In this document: one piece after another, positions 15,922 through 24,248 of the stretch | Numbering within the stretch: position 1 is the first letter of the stretch | Layout of the letters: the number at the start of each line of letters is the position of its first letter | Source of the DNA: an uncultured Spirochaetales bacterium | GTDB taxonomy: Bacteria; Spirochaetota; Spirochaetia; Sphaerochaetales; Sphaerochaetaceae | Direction of reading: 5' to 3' | Length of the DNA: 37,435 bases | Assembly: GCA_949289305.1 (NCBI GenBank) | Contig: CASENB010000028.1 | Location: forward strand, 1-37,435 | Program-made: the position numbers and the translations under genes | Notes under the pieces: model-generated | The model's input: only the letters and a program-made list of their open reading frames with translations | Told to the model about the DNA's origin: nothing | Database searches by the model: none

Positions 15922-17193
15922 TCAGTCTATCCTATCAAAGCCGCAATATGGAATTAACGCCTTTGGAATTGAAATCGAACCATCTTTATTCTGATAGTTT
16001 TCCATGATGGCGACAATGGCTCTTGAAAGAGCAACGGCAGTTCCGTTTAACATATGGACGAACTTAACCTTTCCATCATCGTCCCTGTATCTGATATTAA
16101 GGCTTCTTGCCTGATAGTCGGTGCAGTTGCTTGTGCTTGTTACCTCACCGTATTCGCCTTCATCTCCGCGTCCCGGCATCCATGCCTCGATATCGAACTT
16201 TCTATATGCAGGAGCGCCAAGATCTCCTGTAGCCGTGTCTACGACGCGGTATGGAATTCCAAGACCTTGGAAGATCTCTTCTTCAATTGAGAGGATCTCC
16301 TCGTGAGCCTTCTCGCTCTCTTCTGGAAGGCAGTAGATGAACATCTCAAGCTTTGAGAACTGATGAACCCTGTATAGCCCTTTCGAATATTGTCCAGCGC
16401 CTCCCGCTTCCCTTCTAAAACAATGTGAAAGTCCTGTCATTTTTATAGGAAGATCCTTTTTATCTAAAATCATGTTGGAGTAGTAGCCTCCGAGTGTGAT
16501 TTCAGCAGTTCCTACAAGGCATGTTCCAGTTCCTTCGATCGTATAGATGTTGCTCTCTTCTCCTCTAGGATTGAAGCCTATGCCGTTAAGGATCTCCTCT
16601 TTTGCGATATCCGGTGTGATGAACGGTGTAAAGCCATGCTTTAGAACAATGTCCATTGCATAGCGCTCAAGAGCCATCTGAAGGATTACGCCCTTGTTCT
16701 TTATGTAATAGAATTTCTGCCCTGATACCTTTGCTCCGCTTTCAAAGTCTAAAATATCTAAAGATTCTCCAAGCTCAACATGGTCTTTAGCCTTGAAAGA
16801 GAATTTAGTCGGCTCTCCGAAGAATTTAATTGCAAGAGAATCCTTATCCTCTTTTCCGATAGGTGCGGCAGGGCTTACATAGTTTGGAATAGTCCTTGCT
16901 TTTTCGTTAAAGAGAGCATCAAGTTCGCTAAGTTTTGTTTCAAGTTCTGCAAGCTCTGCTTTGATCTTCTTTCCTTCTTCAATGAGTTCTGCCCTCACGC
17001 TCTGTTCAAGCTTTCCCTTCATTTTCGCAGCGTTCTCATTCCTCTTTGCCCTGAGGGTTTCCGTTTGCTGCATTACATCGTATCTTTCATCTTGGATTTT
17101 TATGATCTCATCCAAATCGACGTTCATATAGCGGTCAGCTATATTCTTCTTTATCTCGTCGTACCTCGATTTCAGTTCTTTCGTGTCTATCAT
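15922..17193 (-). CDS. serS: Seryl-tRNA synthetase
   Basis: A 423-aa class II synthetase that charges tRNA-Ser. The first 110 residues form the coiled-coil tRNA-binding arm, rich in charged residues and leucines. Motif 2 is in GLSHCFRREAGGAG and continues to YRVHQFSKLEMFIY; motif 3 is in the C-terminal LNGTAVALSRAIVAIMENYQ. The ATG is preceded by AAGGAGAGACTCTT and overlaps the end of proC by 4 nt. An essential gene in a unit with proC and pncB. Confidence 0.97.
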   Translation of the reverse strand: MIDTKELKSRYDEIKKNIADRYMNVDLDEIIKIQDERYDVMQQTETLRAKRNENAAKMKGKLEQSVRAELIEEGKKIKAELAELETKLSELDALFNEKARTIPNYVSPAAPIGKEDKDSLAIKFFGEPTKFSFKAKDHVELGESLDILDFESGAKVSGQKFYYIKNKGVILQMALERYAMDIVLKHGFTPFITPDIAKEEILNGIGFNPRGEESNIYTIEGTGTCLVGTAEITLGGYYSNMILDKKDLPIKMTGLSHCFRREAGGAGQYSKGLYRVHQFSKLEMFIYCLPEESEKAHEEILSIEEEIFQGLGIPYRVVDTATGDLGAPAYRKFDIEAWMPGRGDEGEYGEVTSTSNCTDYQARSLNIRYRDDDGKVKFVHMLNGTAVALSRAIVAIMENYQNKDGSISIPKALIPYCGFDRID

Positions 17194-17972
17194 AAGAGTC
17201 TCTCCTTGCTGTCTTTTTCAATCTCATCAGATTTATTTGCTGCTGCTTTTACAGCCTTATATATTGCATTTTGAAAGCCGTTTTCTTCAAGTGCCTCCAT
17301 GCCTGCTATGGTAGTTCCTTTTGCTGAACAGATTTTTGGAATCACGCTGCTAGAAATATCTCCATCCTCAAGCAAAGAAAGAGCAGAGTAGAGCGTGTCT
17401 TTTACTATGCTTTCTGCGATAGGGTATGGAAGGCCTACGTTTACAGAAGCCATTGCAGATGCGGAAATGAATTCTAAGGCATATGCGATTAAAGAACCGG
17501 ATGCGCCAATGAACGCTGAGAACTGGCTCTCATCAAGAGAAAATGCAGATCCGAACGAAGATGCAATTTTTTCGCATTCGCATCTAAATTCATCAGAGGA
17601 TGTCTTTGAAAAGCACATTGCCGTTACTGCCTTCTTCTTTTTTGCCGCGAGGTTTGGCATAAAACGCGCAATGTTAGCAGTTTTCAGATTTTTCTCTAGC
17701 ACCTCAAGTGGGATACCTGCGCAAATTGAGATATAAGATTTTCCCTCTCTTCTTATTTTTGATAGAAAATCCTTAGTAATGCTTTGAGGCTTTACTGCAA
17801 TAATTATTATATCGGCAATGTTCAACCCTTCATTAAGAGTTAGATAATCAGCTTTCAGGCTTTCCACTTTCATCTTATCCACATCGTATGCGTAGGCCTC
17901 ATAACTATCTTTAATGCTTGAATATATGGACGAGCCCATATTGCCTAGTCCGATAAAGAAAACTTTTTTCAC
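17190..17972 (-). CDS. proC: Pyrroline-5-carboxylate reductase
   Basis: A 260-aa enzyme of normal length that reduces pyrroline-5-carboxylate to proline with NAD(P)H, the last step of the pathway started by proB and proA 4 kb away on the other strand. The Rossmann loop is FFIGLGNMGSSIYS (residues 5-18). The family C-terminal helix segment reads LPYPIAESIVKDTLYSAL, with ICSAKGTTIAGMEALEE marking the conserved proC signature (usually SPGGTT; here SAKGTT). It overlaps trmL and serS by 4 nt each. Confidence 0.93.
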   Translation of the reverse strand: MKKVFFIGLGNMGSSIYSSIKDSYEAYAYDVDKMKVESLKADYLTLNEGLNIADIIIIAVKPQSITKDFLSKIRREGKSYISICAGIPLEVLEKNLKTANIARFMPNLAAKKKKAVTAMCFSKTSSDEFRCECEKIASSFGSAFSLDESQFSAFIGASGSLIAYALEFISASAMASVNVGLPYPIAESIVKDTLYSALSLLEDGDISSSVIPKICSAKGTTIAGMEALEENGFQNAIYKAVKAAANKSDEIEKDSKERLL

Positions 17973-18478
17973 TTAGCATCCTCCCAATTATATGATCTGA
18001 GTTCTCCTTTCATATTGAATCCTTTGAAGTGATTTTGCCTGAGAACCTCATAAACAGCGATTGCAACGCTGTTTGACAAGTTCAGGCTTCTTGTCTCTTC
18101 GATCATTGGAATACGGACGGTCCTTTCCTTATGCTCAAACAGTATATTCTCATCTATTCCCTTGCTCTCTTTTCCAAATATTAAATAGATGTCCTTATCC
18201 TGCGGATATGAGATGTCGGCATAGCAGTTCTGTGCTTTTGTGGAGAAGAAAAAGAGTTCGTCGTCTCCATGGATTTTAAGAAATTCTTCAACGCTTGAGT
18301 ATTCGTAGATCTTAACGTCCTTCCAATAATCAAGACCTGCATGGCGTACTGCTTTTTCTGAGATATCGAAACCAAGGGGATGCACAAGATGGAGTGCGGT
18401 TTTCGTAGCTGCGCACGTTCTTGCAATGTTTCCCGTGTTCTGCGGAATTTCAGGCTCAAAAAGTGTAACGTTAAGCAT
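17969..18478 (-). CDS. trmL: tRNA (cytidine/uridine-34-2'-O)-methyltransferase TrmL
   Basis: A 169-aa SPOUT-class methyltransferase that methylates the ribose of the wobble base in certain leucine tRNAs. The N-terminal LFEPEIPQNTGNIARTCAAT and the C-terminal knot segments IYLIFGKESKGID and RSLNLSNSVAIAVYEVLRQ are typical, and the size is standard. It is first in the unit and has TATAAC 6 nt before the ATG with no Shine-Dalgarno sequence. Confidence 0.94.
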   Translation of the reverse strand: MLNVTLFEPEIPQNTGNIARTCAATKTALHLVHPLGFDISEKAVRHAGLDYWKDVKIYEYSSVEEFLKIHGDDELFFFSTKAQNCYADISYPQDKDIYLIFGKESKGIDENILFEHKERTVRIPMIEETRSLNLSNSVAIAVYEVLRQNHFKGFNMKGELRSYNWEDAK

Positions 18479-18484
18479 AGGCTA

Positions 18485-18513
18485 GTTATACATTTTTTTC
18501 CTTTTCTTCTCAA
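18485..18513 (-). promoter_or_regulatory. trmL operon promoter (leaderless type)
   Basis: On the minus strand: TTGAGA (18508-18513), a 17-nt spacer, TATAAC (18485-18490), then 6 nt to the trmL ATG. The expected transcript start would coincide with the start codon. Confidence 0.6.
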
Positions 18514-18556
18514 CAATTTAAGAACTTTAGTTAATATTTCGTTTACCTTTTTCCCC

Positions 18557-18586
18557 TTGATACTGCTCTTGTCTTTTCATTACACT
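18557..18586 (+). promoter_or_regulatory. uppP promoter (leaderless type)
   Basis: TTGATA (18557-18562), an 18-nt spacer and TACACT (18581-18586), ending 6 nt before the uppP ATG at 18593. Confidence 0.55.
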
Positions 18587-18592
18587 TCTTTT

Positions 18593-19393
18593 ATGGAATT
18601 TTTAAAAGTTGCGATTCTGGGAATCATACAAGGAATAACGGAATGGCTGCCAATTAGCAGCACAGCCCATTTGATATTAGCTGATGAGTTCATCCGCTTA
18701 AGTGGAAGCGATGAATTCCATTATCTGTTTAACGTCGTAGTACAGCTTGGATCGATTTTAGCTGTTATCGTACTCTATTTTTCAACTTTGAATCCGTTTA
18801 AAAAAGATAGGGCGGAAAGAACTAAGTGCCTATCTCTTTGGGCGAAAGTGCTTGTAGCATCTATTCCTGCAGGTATTGCAGGCGTACTTTTAGACAATAT
18901 CATCGATGAGAAGTTCTCTACATGGCCTGTCATTGCGGCAGCACTTTTTATCTATGGAGTGCTTTATATCGTAATAGAGAAGAAAGTGAAGATAAAAGAG
19001 AGGATAAGCGATAAGGATGACGTCAGCTATAAGGACGCATTCAAGCTAGGCGTGTTCCAGATGCTGGCATTGATTCCTGGCACGAGCAGATCTGGCTCTA
19101 CGATCCTTGGGGGAATGCTTTTAGGCTTTTCACGCCCTGTTGCCGCCGAGTTCTCATTTTTCATGGCAATTCCTGTAATGGCAGGAGCATCCCTTTTGAG
19201 GCTGTTAAAGAGCGGTTTTGCACTTACCTCATATGAGTGGGCGTTACTGCTTTTTGGAACGCTTGTTTCATTTTTAGTTTCGCTTCTTGTAATTAAGAAG
19301 CTTGTTGCATTTGTTAGAAAACACGACTTTGCGGGATTCGGTGTCTATAGGATCGTTTTAAGCGTTCTTATCGTCGCTTATTTTGCTTTTTAA
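18593..19393 (+). CDS. uppP: Undecaprenyl-diphosphatase UppP (BacA)
   Basis: A 266-aa membrane enzyme that removes a phosphate from undecaprenyl diphosphate so that the lipid carrier can be reused in cell wall synthesis; it also gives bacitracin tolerance. The two catalytic motifs are visible: GITEWLPISSTAHL (about residues 14-27, with E and the SSTAH serines) and PGTSRSGST (about 163-171), in a protein of about eight hydrophobic helices. I chose ATG 18593 because the family N-terminus begins there; the open frame extends upstream to 18380 but opposite trmL. The 3' end overlaps dinB by 36 nt, tail to tail. Confidence 0.95.
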   Translation: MEFLKVAILGIIQGITEWLPISSTAHLILADEFIRLSGSDEFHYLFNVVVQLGSILAVIVLYFSTLNPFKKDRAERTKCLSLWAKVLVASIPAGIAGVLLDNIIDEKFSTWPVIAAALFIYGVLYIVIEKKVKIKERISDKDDVSYKDAFKLGVFQMLALIPGTSRSGSTILGGMLLGFSRPVAAEFSFFMAIPVMAGASLLRLLKSGFALTSYEWALLLFGTLVSFLVSLLVIKKLVAFVRKHDFAGFGVYRIVLSVLIVAYFAF

Positions 19394-20563
19394 GCTAGAG
19401 TAGGAACTGTTTAAAGTTCCTGCTTTTACGATTTTGATATCCTTGTTTTTCTTCTGGATGTTCAAAATCGCTTTTTCCATAAGCCGTTCTTTCTCGCTTT
19501 TTTCCCTAAAAAGTTCTTTCTGTTCTACATTTTCCGCATTATAAAGGTTGTCTAGGCTTAATCCTAAAAGGCGCACGCCTTGGTTGTTGTACGTCTTTTT
19601 TAACAATCGTTCTGAAATCGTATATATGTCGCTAGATGAATATATGCCGTCTTCAGGGGTTTCCTGCGCGCTGAACGTTGAGAAGTCTCCGTATCTGATT
19701 TTAATGGCAACAGTTCTTGGAACAACCTTTTCATCTAAAGATCTGAAAGAGAGCTCCTGGGACATTTCGAGAAGAATGGATAGTAGAGCATGCATTCCAT
19801 AGACGTCTGGGAAAAAGGTGCTTTCAGTTGATATTGAGTGGCTTTTAGCTTCGTTTTGGTAAATTCCAGGGTCTATCGCCCTTGATACTTTATAAAGATA
19901 TTCGGATAGGCTTTCTCCGAACATCCTCTTTAGCTTCTCTAGAGGAATTGTCCTTAGGTTCTCTGTGCTGCTTATTCCTTTTTTCAAAAGGCGTTCGTAT
20001 GTCTTTTCCCCAATGCCGTAGAGTTTCCTTAATCCGACTTTGTCTACGAATTCAACGCTTCTCTCTGGGGGGACGATCGTAAGCCCGTCCGGTTTATGAT
20101 AGTCCGATGCGAGTTTTGCTAAAAAGCGGGAGGATGCTACTCCTATGGATACTGTAAGCCCTGTCTGATCTTTTATTTTTGCTTTTAAGAGTTTTGCGGC
20201 TTTCCCTGGAAGACCATAGATGTTTTCCATATTGCTCATGTCTAAAAACGCCTCATCGACGCTTACTTGCAGAAAGCCTGCAGAGAAAGATCTTATTATA
20301 GCCATTACCTCGTGGCTCTTTTCACTGTATCTCTTCATCCTTGGTTCTACTATCAATGCATGTGGGCATAGTTTTAAGGCGCGGTATATCGGCATTGCCG
20401 AATGTACCCCGTATTTTCTTGCCTCATATGAGCAGGTTGAACATACGCTTCTTTCGCTTCTCGATCCTATTATGAGAGGTTTATTCGCATATTCAGGGTG
20501 GTCTAATATCTCAACAGAAGCGAAGAATGCATCGAGATCGATATGGAAAAAGACTGTGCTCAT
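19358..20563 (-). CDS. dinB: DNA polymerase IV (Y-family translesion polymerase)
   Basis: A 401-aa error-prone polymerase for bypass of DNA damage. The catalytic acids lie in FHIDLDAFFASVE (residues 5-17) and SVDEAFLDMS (about 102-111). SIGVASSRFLAKLASDYHKP marks the palm, and the helix-hairpin-helix LYGIGEKTYERLLKKGI follows; the little finger ends about residue 345. The tail lacks an obvious QxxLF-type beta-clamp motif, though QKELFRE near residue 350 is a possible one. I chose ATG 20563 over 20581 because the family starts there and because TACTAT ends 6 nt upstream. Confidence 0.94.
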   Translation of the reverse strand: MSTVFFHIDLDAFFASVEILDHPEYANKPLIIGSRSERSVCSTCSYEARKYGVHSAMPIYRALKLCPHALIVEPRMKRYSEKSHEVMAIIRSFSAGFLQVSVDEAFLDMSNMENIYGLPGKAAKLLKAKIKDQTGLTVSIGVASSRFLAKLASDYHKPDGLTIVPPERSVEFVDKVGLRKLYGIGEKTYERLLKKGISSTENLRTIPLEKLKRMFGESLSEYLYKVSRAIDPGIYQNEAKSHSISTESTFFPDVYGMHALLSILLEMSQELSFRSLDEKVVPRTVAIKIRYGDFSTFSAQETPEDGIYSSSDIYTISERLLKKTYNNQGVRLLGLSLDNLYNAENVEQKELFREKSEKERLMEKAILNIQKKNKDIKIVKAGTLNSSYSSLKSKISDDKNA

Positions 20564-20569
20564 ACTAAA

Positions 20570-20575
20570 ATAGTA
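20570..20575 (-). promoter_or_regulatory. dinB -10 box (leaderless type)
   Basis: TACTAT on the minus strand, 6 nt before ATG, with TTAACG (20592-20597) 16 nt further upstream as a possible -35. Confidence 0.45.
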
Positions 20576-20610
20576 CCACAAATTTCATTTTCGTTAATCT
20601 TTCTTTCTGT

Positions 20611-20616
20611 TATAGT
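20611..20616 (+). promoter_or_regulatory. -10 box of the outer-membrane-like gene (leaderless type)
   Basis: TATAGT, then 6 nt (ACAGTT) to ATG 20623. No convincing -35 hexamer was found, and no Shine-Dalgarno sequence exists. Confidence 0.45.
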
Positions 20617-20622
20617 ACAGTT

Positions 20623-21660
20623 ATGAGAAAAGCAATATGCATAGCAGCCTTGACTTTATTATGTTTTACTTTGCCGCTCTATTCAGCAGTTCCTAGCAGT
20701 GCATATAGCTTTGATGATCTCTCTTTCTCATCGCTTTACAACGCAGCATATTCAGGACGTCATTCAGATTCATTGATAAACCCAGCTTTCTTAAGCAGGA
20801 TAGAAAACCCTGACGCATTCTATTTTACATTCCTCATGTCGGAATCATGGGATACCGATGTCATGAAAAGAAAGGAGGATATGTATGCGCTGCAGAACTA
20901 TACGAGCGAAATGCAGTTCAGTTTCGTAGGAAATAATCTTGCCGTTACCGCTTTTTTTACGACTTGGTTTGCAGATAGGCAGTTGACTGATAGCGGACTG
21001 AGTTTCGACATCTATAATAGAATAGGGCTTCAAATCGACTACTCTGCCTCTTTTGACTTCTTCTCCTTAGGCCTTAGACTGAAGGGAGGGGGAGAAATGA
21101 GAAGAAGAGATAGGAACATCACTGGAGTTATAAATGCCATAGAGCATGCGTATTTCGGTTCTTTTGACAACGTTGACGGCTCTGAGTATTTCGGTCTTGG
21201 CGCATCTGTTGCATTTGATTTTGATTTCTTAACATTTTCATATTTTGTCGATGATATTATAAGTTACAGGGGAAACGATCTTTATTTCGGTTGGCAGGAG
21301 ATTCTTGATTCATCTGTATTCTCGATATCGCTGCGCTACCCAAAGTTTACAAATAGGGGAGACTTGAACCTGATAAGACCTAGAGTCGCATATTCAATCC
21401 AAGGAAATATATTTGACAGAGCGACCGTTACTTTTAATGCTGAGCTTGAGATGCAGCTATTGCCGACGCTGTATCTCCATCTTGGTGCAGGGTATAGGGA
21501 GTACGACCATAATTTCCTCTCTTATGATAGCAGCAATGGTGTTTTAATGCTTGGCTTTGCTATGGATGCAGACACTTATGCTTTCTCTTTGATGTGCAAT
21601 GTAGACACAGAACGGTTTTCAAGGATTTATCCGTCCATTTCCTTCACGATTTCGAGGTAG
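20623..21660 (+). CDS. Exported, outer-membrane-barrel-like protein
   Basis: A 345-aa protein with a clear signal peptide (MRKA, hydrophobic core, likely cleavage after LYSA). After it comes INPAFLSRIENPDAFYF, which resembles the N-terminal region of spirochaetal proteins related to FadL/UPF0164, and then alternating short strands rich in aromatic residues (FSFVGNNLAVTAFFTTWF, LHLGAGYREYDHNFLSYD), as in a beta-barrel. The end, SISFTISR, has the aromatic pattern of a last strand but lacks a terminal aromatic residue. The role is unknown. It ends 2 nt before hemA and is probably co-transcribed with it. Confidence 0.6.
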   Translation: MRKAICIAALTLLCFTLPLYSAVPSSAYSFDDLSFSSLYNAAYSGRHSDSLINPAFLSRIENPDAFYFTFLMSESWDTDVMKRKEDMYALQNYTSEMQFSFVGNNLAVTAFFTTWFADRQLTDSGLSFDIYNRIGLQIDYSASFDFFSLGLRLKGGGEMRRRDRNITGVINAIEHAYFGSFDNVDGSEYFGLGASVAFDFDFLTFSYFVDDIISYRGNDLYFGWQEILDSSVFSISLRYPKFTNRGDLNLIRPRVAYSIQGNIFDRATVTFNAELEMQLLPTLYLHLGAGYREYDHNFLSYDSSNGVLMLGFAMDADTYAFSLMCNVDTERFSRIYPSISFTISR

Positions 21661-21662
21661 CC

Positions 21663-22745
21663 ATGCTTTACTTATCCATGCTAGATTTCAGAGATGATGC
21701 AGAATCTCTTAGATTTCAATATGAGCTTAGTTACAGTGAAAGAAAGGAAAGGGAAGAGAAGATAAGGAAGCAGAACAGCAATGCAAGGCTAATTCTTCTA
21801 ATTACCTGTACGAGGATTGAAGTCTATAGCGAACGGGACGTATCTTTTGAAAGCATTGAAAGAGCTTTGGGCTTGAATCATATCAAATGCCAGAAAAGAC
21901 GCAGGAAACTAACGAGTGAAGAGGCTGAAAAGCACCTCTTTACGCTCTCTTTAGGTATTGATTCTCCGCTCTTCGGAGAGGATCTGATTCTCTCTCAGAT
22001 AAAAGAGGCCAGAGCTAGGGCAATAGAGAATAAAGGGTCGTCTTCATATTTAAACCGTCTTTTTTTAGCATCTATTACGTTTTCTAAAGCGATGCATTCT
22101 AAATATAGGATACGATTCTTCGAACCAGAGATAGCATTAAAACTCCATTCGGATATTGGAAATGGAAAAAATATCCTCATAATTGGATCTGGCGTTCTTG
22201 CACGCCTTATTGCAACAGAACTTTTGAAAGATAACAGCGTGAAAATGAGCCTGAGGGATATAAGCAAGGATTTTTTAGTTCCTGCAGGAGCTGAAGCAAT
22301 CAGCTATGATGATAGGATTTCTTATGCAAAAGATGCTGATATCATAATATCCGCATCCAGTTCAATTTACTTTACCATTGGCAGTGAGTATTACGATGAA
22401 CTTAAAGGTAAGGTTATTTATGATCTTGCAGAACCTTACGATGTTCCTTCCATTTTTAATCCTATAAGATTAAAAGATTTGAAACTTGAATTGAAGGAGA
22501 GAGCTAAATTGCTTTCACTTTTGAATAAAGAGACGGATAAGGCGTTATCTTCATTTCATATGGATCTTGAAATGAAAGAAGAGGTTCTCAGAAGCGAGGA
22601 TTTCTCCCTATCTCTTTTAAGACGTTTAAATAGCGTGATAGAAAGGCTCTCCTTGACTGAAGATGATAGAAAAAGCCTTGAGAGCGCAATATCAGAGAGC
22701 GCTGCCAAGGCCTATATTGAGAGTGAGAGAAAGATTAGAAAATGA
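21663..22745 (+). CDS. hemA: Divergent glutamyl-tRNA reductase (HemA-like)
   Basis: A 360-aa protein with the three-part HemA layout. It should convert glutamyl-tRNA to glutamate-1-semialdehyde, the first step of tetrapyrrole synthesis in bacteria using the C5 route. The catalytic cysteine is at residue 49 in ITCTRIEVYSE, where most members have TCNR(T/V)E. IDSPLFGEDLILSQIKEA matches the family GE..I..Q.K.A signature, the nucleotide loop is ILIIGSGVLARLIATEL, and a C-terminal dimerisation helix follows. It is shorter than the usual 410-430 aa. I chose ATG 21663, preceded by GAGGTAGCC. No other heme or corrinoid gene is nearby. Confidence 0.8.
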   Translation: MLYLSMLDFRDDAESLRFQYELSYSERKEREEKIRKQNSNARLILLITCTRIEVYSERDVSFESIERALGLNHIKCQKRRRKLTSEEAEKHLFTLSLGIDSPLFGEDLILSQIKEARARAIENKGSSSYLNRLFLASITFSKAMHSKYRIRFFEPEIALKLHSDIGNGKNILIIGSGVLARLIATELLKDNSVKMSLRDISKDFLVPAGAEAISYDDRISYAKDADIIISASSSIYFTIGSEYYDELKGKVIYDLAEPYDVPSIFNPIRLKDLKLELKERAKLLSLLNKETDKALSSFHMDLEMKEEVLRSEDFSLSLLRRLNSVIERLSLTEDDRKSLESAISESAAKAYIESERKIRK

Positions 22746-23595
22746 TGAAGTCGTTGCTGTAGACTTCGCTCTCTCCTTTCTTTAATAATCTTGTCTCTTT
22801 CATCTTGTCGATATCGAATTCCCTGTTCTTGTCTCCAAATGAAAGCATCGGCTCAAGACATAGGAACTGCGCCCATTTGTTTAATGTGGTCCATGCTGTG
22901 AATGTCGTCATTTTTCCCATAGTGACAGTTACTCCATGCTCTCCCAAGCTGGATGTAAGAGTTACTTCAGAGCTCTTGATATTGTCTAGCGTGATTGCTC
23001 CTTTGTCAGTCTCCGCTCTCTTTAATTCGATCTGATCTCCGATGAGGAAATCTTTTTCATAGACAAAAGCGCCATCCACCGCATACTTTCTATCGGCTTT
23101 TTCCTCTTTCTCAAAATTCAACGTATAGCTTTCGAGGTCGCATCCCTTTCCATTCATATCTAGAGAAAATGCTGGATGCCATCCGAACGTGTAGTAGAGA
23201 TCTTCTTTTGCATAGATTTCTGCCTTTGCCCTGTAGCCTTGATCTAAAAGAGTATAAGTAACTGTTAGAACGAAACCGAACGGATAATAGTTTTCCCTGC
23301 TTTCTTTGCTGTCTTCTAGGACGAACGTCGCTTCGCTTTCGCTTTGTTTTAGAAGTGTAAACTCTGTGTCGCGGGCAAAACCGTTGCCAGGCATTTTGTA
23401 TTCCTTCCCTTGATAGCCGATCTTGTCATCCTTAGTTGGGCCGATTATAGGGAAAAGAAGAGGAGCCCTTCTGAACCAGTACTCCTTGTCTCCATTCCAT
23501 AAATATTCTCTCTCTTCGAATACAAGGCTCTGAGGCTCTGCACCTAGAGTGGAAATTGTCATAGTAATCTTATCGTTTTTTAACTTTACTAACAT
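22735..23595 (-). CDS. Aldose 1-epimerase family protein (LacX/GalM-like)
   Basis: A 286-aa cytosolic protein of the galactose-mutarotase fold that would interconvert alpha and beta forms of a sugar or sugar phosphate. The N-terminus TISTLGAEPQSLV and YLWNGDKEYWFRRAPLLFPIIG are typical of the LacX branch; the catalytic histidine lies in YTFGWHPAFSLDM, and FLCLEPMLSFGD carries the acidic partner. GGAGGAAAACA precedes ATG. The 3' end overlaps hemA tail to tail by 11 nt. Confidence 0.85.
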   Translation of the reverse strand: MLVKLKNDKITMTISTLGAEPQSLVFEEREYLWNGDKEYWFRRAPLLFPIIGPTKDDKIGYQGKEYKMPGNGFARDTEFTLLKQSESEATFVLEDSKESRENYYPFGFVLTVTYTLLDQGYRAKAEIYAKEDLYYTFGWHPAFSLDMNGKGCDLESYTLNFEKEEKADRKYAVDGAFVYEKDFLIGDQIELKRAETDKGAITLDNIKSSEVTLTSSLGEHGVTVTMGKMTTFTAWTTLNKWAQFLCLEPMLSFGDKNREFDIDKMKETRLLKKGESEVYSNDFIIF

Positions 23596-23646
23596 TGTTT
23601 TCCTCCGCTACCTATAATAGCATGGATTAAAGGAAAAGAAAAAAGA

Positions 23647-23652
23647 TATTAT
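23647..23652 (+). promoter_or_regulatory. -10 box of the NTPase gene (leaderless type)
   Basis: TATTAT, then 6 nt (CAAACT) to ATG 23659. No clear -35 was found. Confidence 0.45.
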
Positions 23653-23658
23653 CAAACT

Positions 23659-24120
23659 ATGTCGAATTTAATTGTGCTAACATCAGGAAGGAATAGCGGT
23701 AAGACAAGCACTCTTCTTTCTTTGAAAGAGAAGCATCCTGATATAAAAGGGTTTATAAGTTTAAGCAGCGGGGATAAGGATGAGATAACCCTTTACGATC
23801 TTGATAACGGAAATAAGCTTGCACTAATGAGCAGGTACTTTAAATCTGATAAAAAAATTGGGTGCTATAATTATCTGGAAGAGACGTTCAGATATGCCGA
23901 TGAAAAGGTATTTGGCAAAGATGATGTTGTCGTTATAGACGAGATTGGCAGGCTGGAATTGTCTGGAAAAGGATTTGACAGCCTTTTAAAAAGACTCCTT
24001 AAAAATAATATTAAATGCGTTATAAGCGTAAGGACAGACTTTCTTCATCTTGTGCTAGATCATTATGGCGTTGATGCTGATGTGTATGGCATAGAGGATT
24101 TCAAAGAAAAATTTCTATAA
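23659..24120 (+). CDS. THEP1-like nucleoside-triphosphatase (NTPase_1 family)
   Basis: A 153-aa P-loop protein. Walker A is TSGRNSGKTSTLL (residues 8-20); Walker B is VVVIDEIGRLELSGKGF, whose DEIG(R/P)(L/M)E pattern is characteristic of the THEP1/NTPase_1 family. Such proteins hydrolyse NTPs, but their cellular role is poorly known. It is shorter than most THEP1 proteins (about 170-190 aa) because the region between the Walker motifs is compact. It is transcribed towards the AAA ATPase gene 128 nt downstream, which appears to have its own promoter. Confidence 0.7.
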   Translation: MSNLIVLTSGRNSGKTSTLLSLKEKHPDIKGFISLSSGDKDEITLYDLDNGNKLALMSRYFKSDKKIGCYNYLEETFRYADEKVFGKDDVVVIDEIGRLELSGKGFDSLLKRLLKNNIKCVISVRTDFLHLVLDHYGVDADVYGIEDFKEKFL

Positions 24121-24146
24121 TGCCTTTTTCACTGAAATTAATCTGT

Positions 24147-24197
24147 TGGTTTTAAATACGACCAAAGTAAGCTGAAAATGGTTCTAAATACGACCAA
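24147..24197. repeat. Tandem near-identical 19-mers upstream of the DUF4143 ATPase
   Basis: TGGTTTTAAATACGACCAA (24147-24165) and TGGTTCTAAATACGACCAA (24179-24197) differ at one base and start 32 bp apart, about three helical turns. The first has TTGGT and ACCAA at its ends, giving partial dyad symmetry. They end 16 bp before the candidate -35 at 24214, so they could be operator sites. Confidence 0.7.
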
Positions 24198-24213
24198 TTT
24201 ATATTTAAATAGG

Positions 24214-24242
24214 TTGCAAATATGGATTTTTGATCATAAAAT
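24214..24242 (+). promoter_or_regulatory. Promoter of the DUF4143 ATPase (leaderless type)
   Basis: TTGCAA (24214-24219), a 17-nt spacer and TAAAAT (24237-24242), ending 6 nt before ATG 24249. Confidence 0.55.
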
Positions 24243-24248
24243 AAAGTC

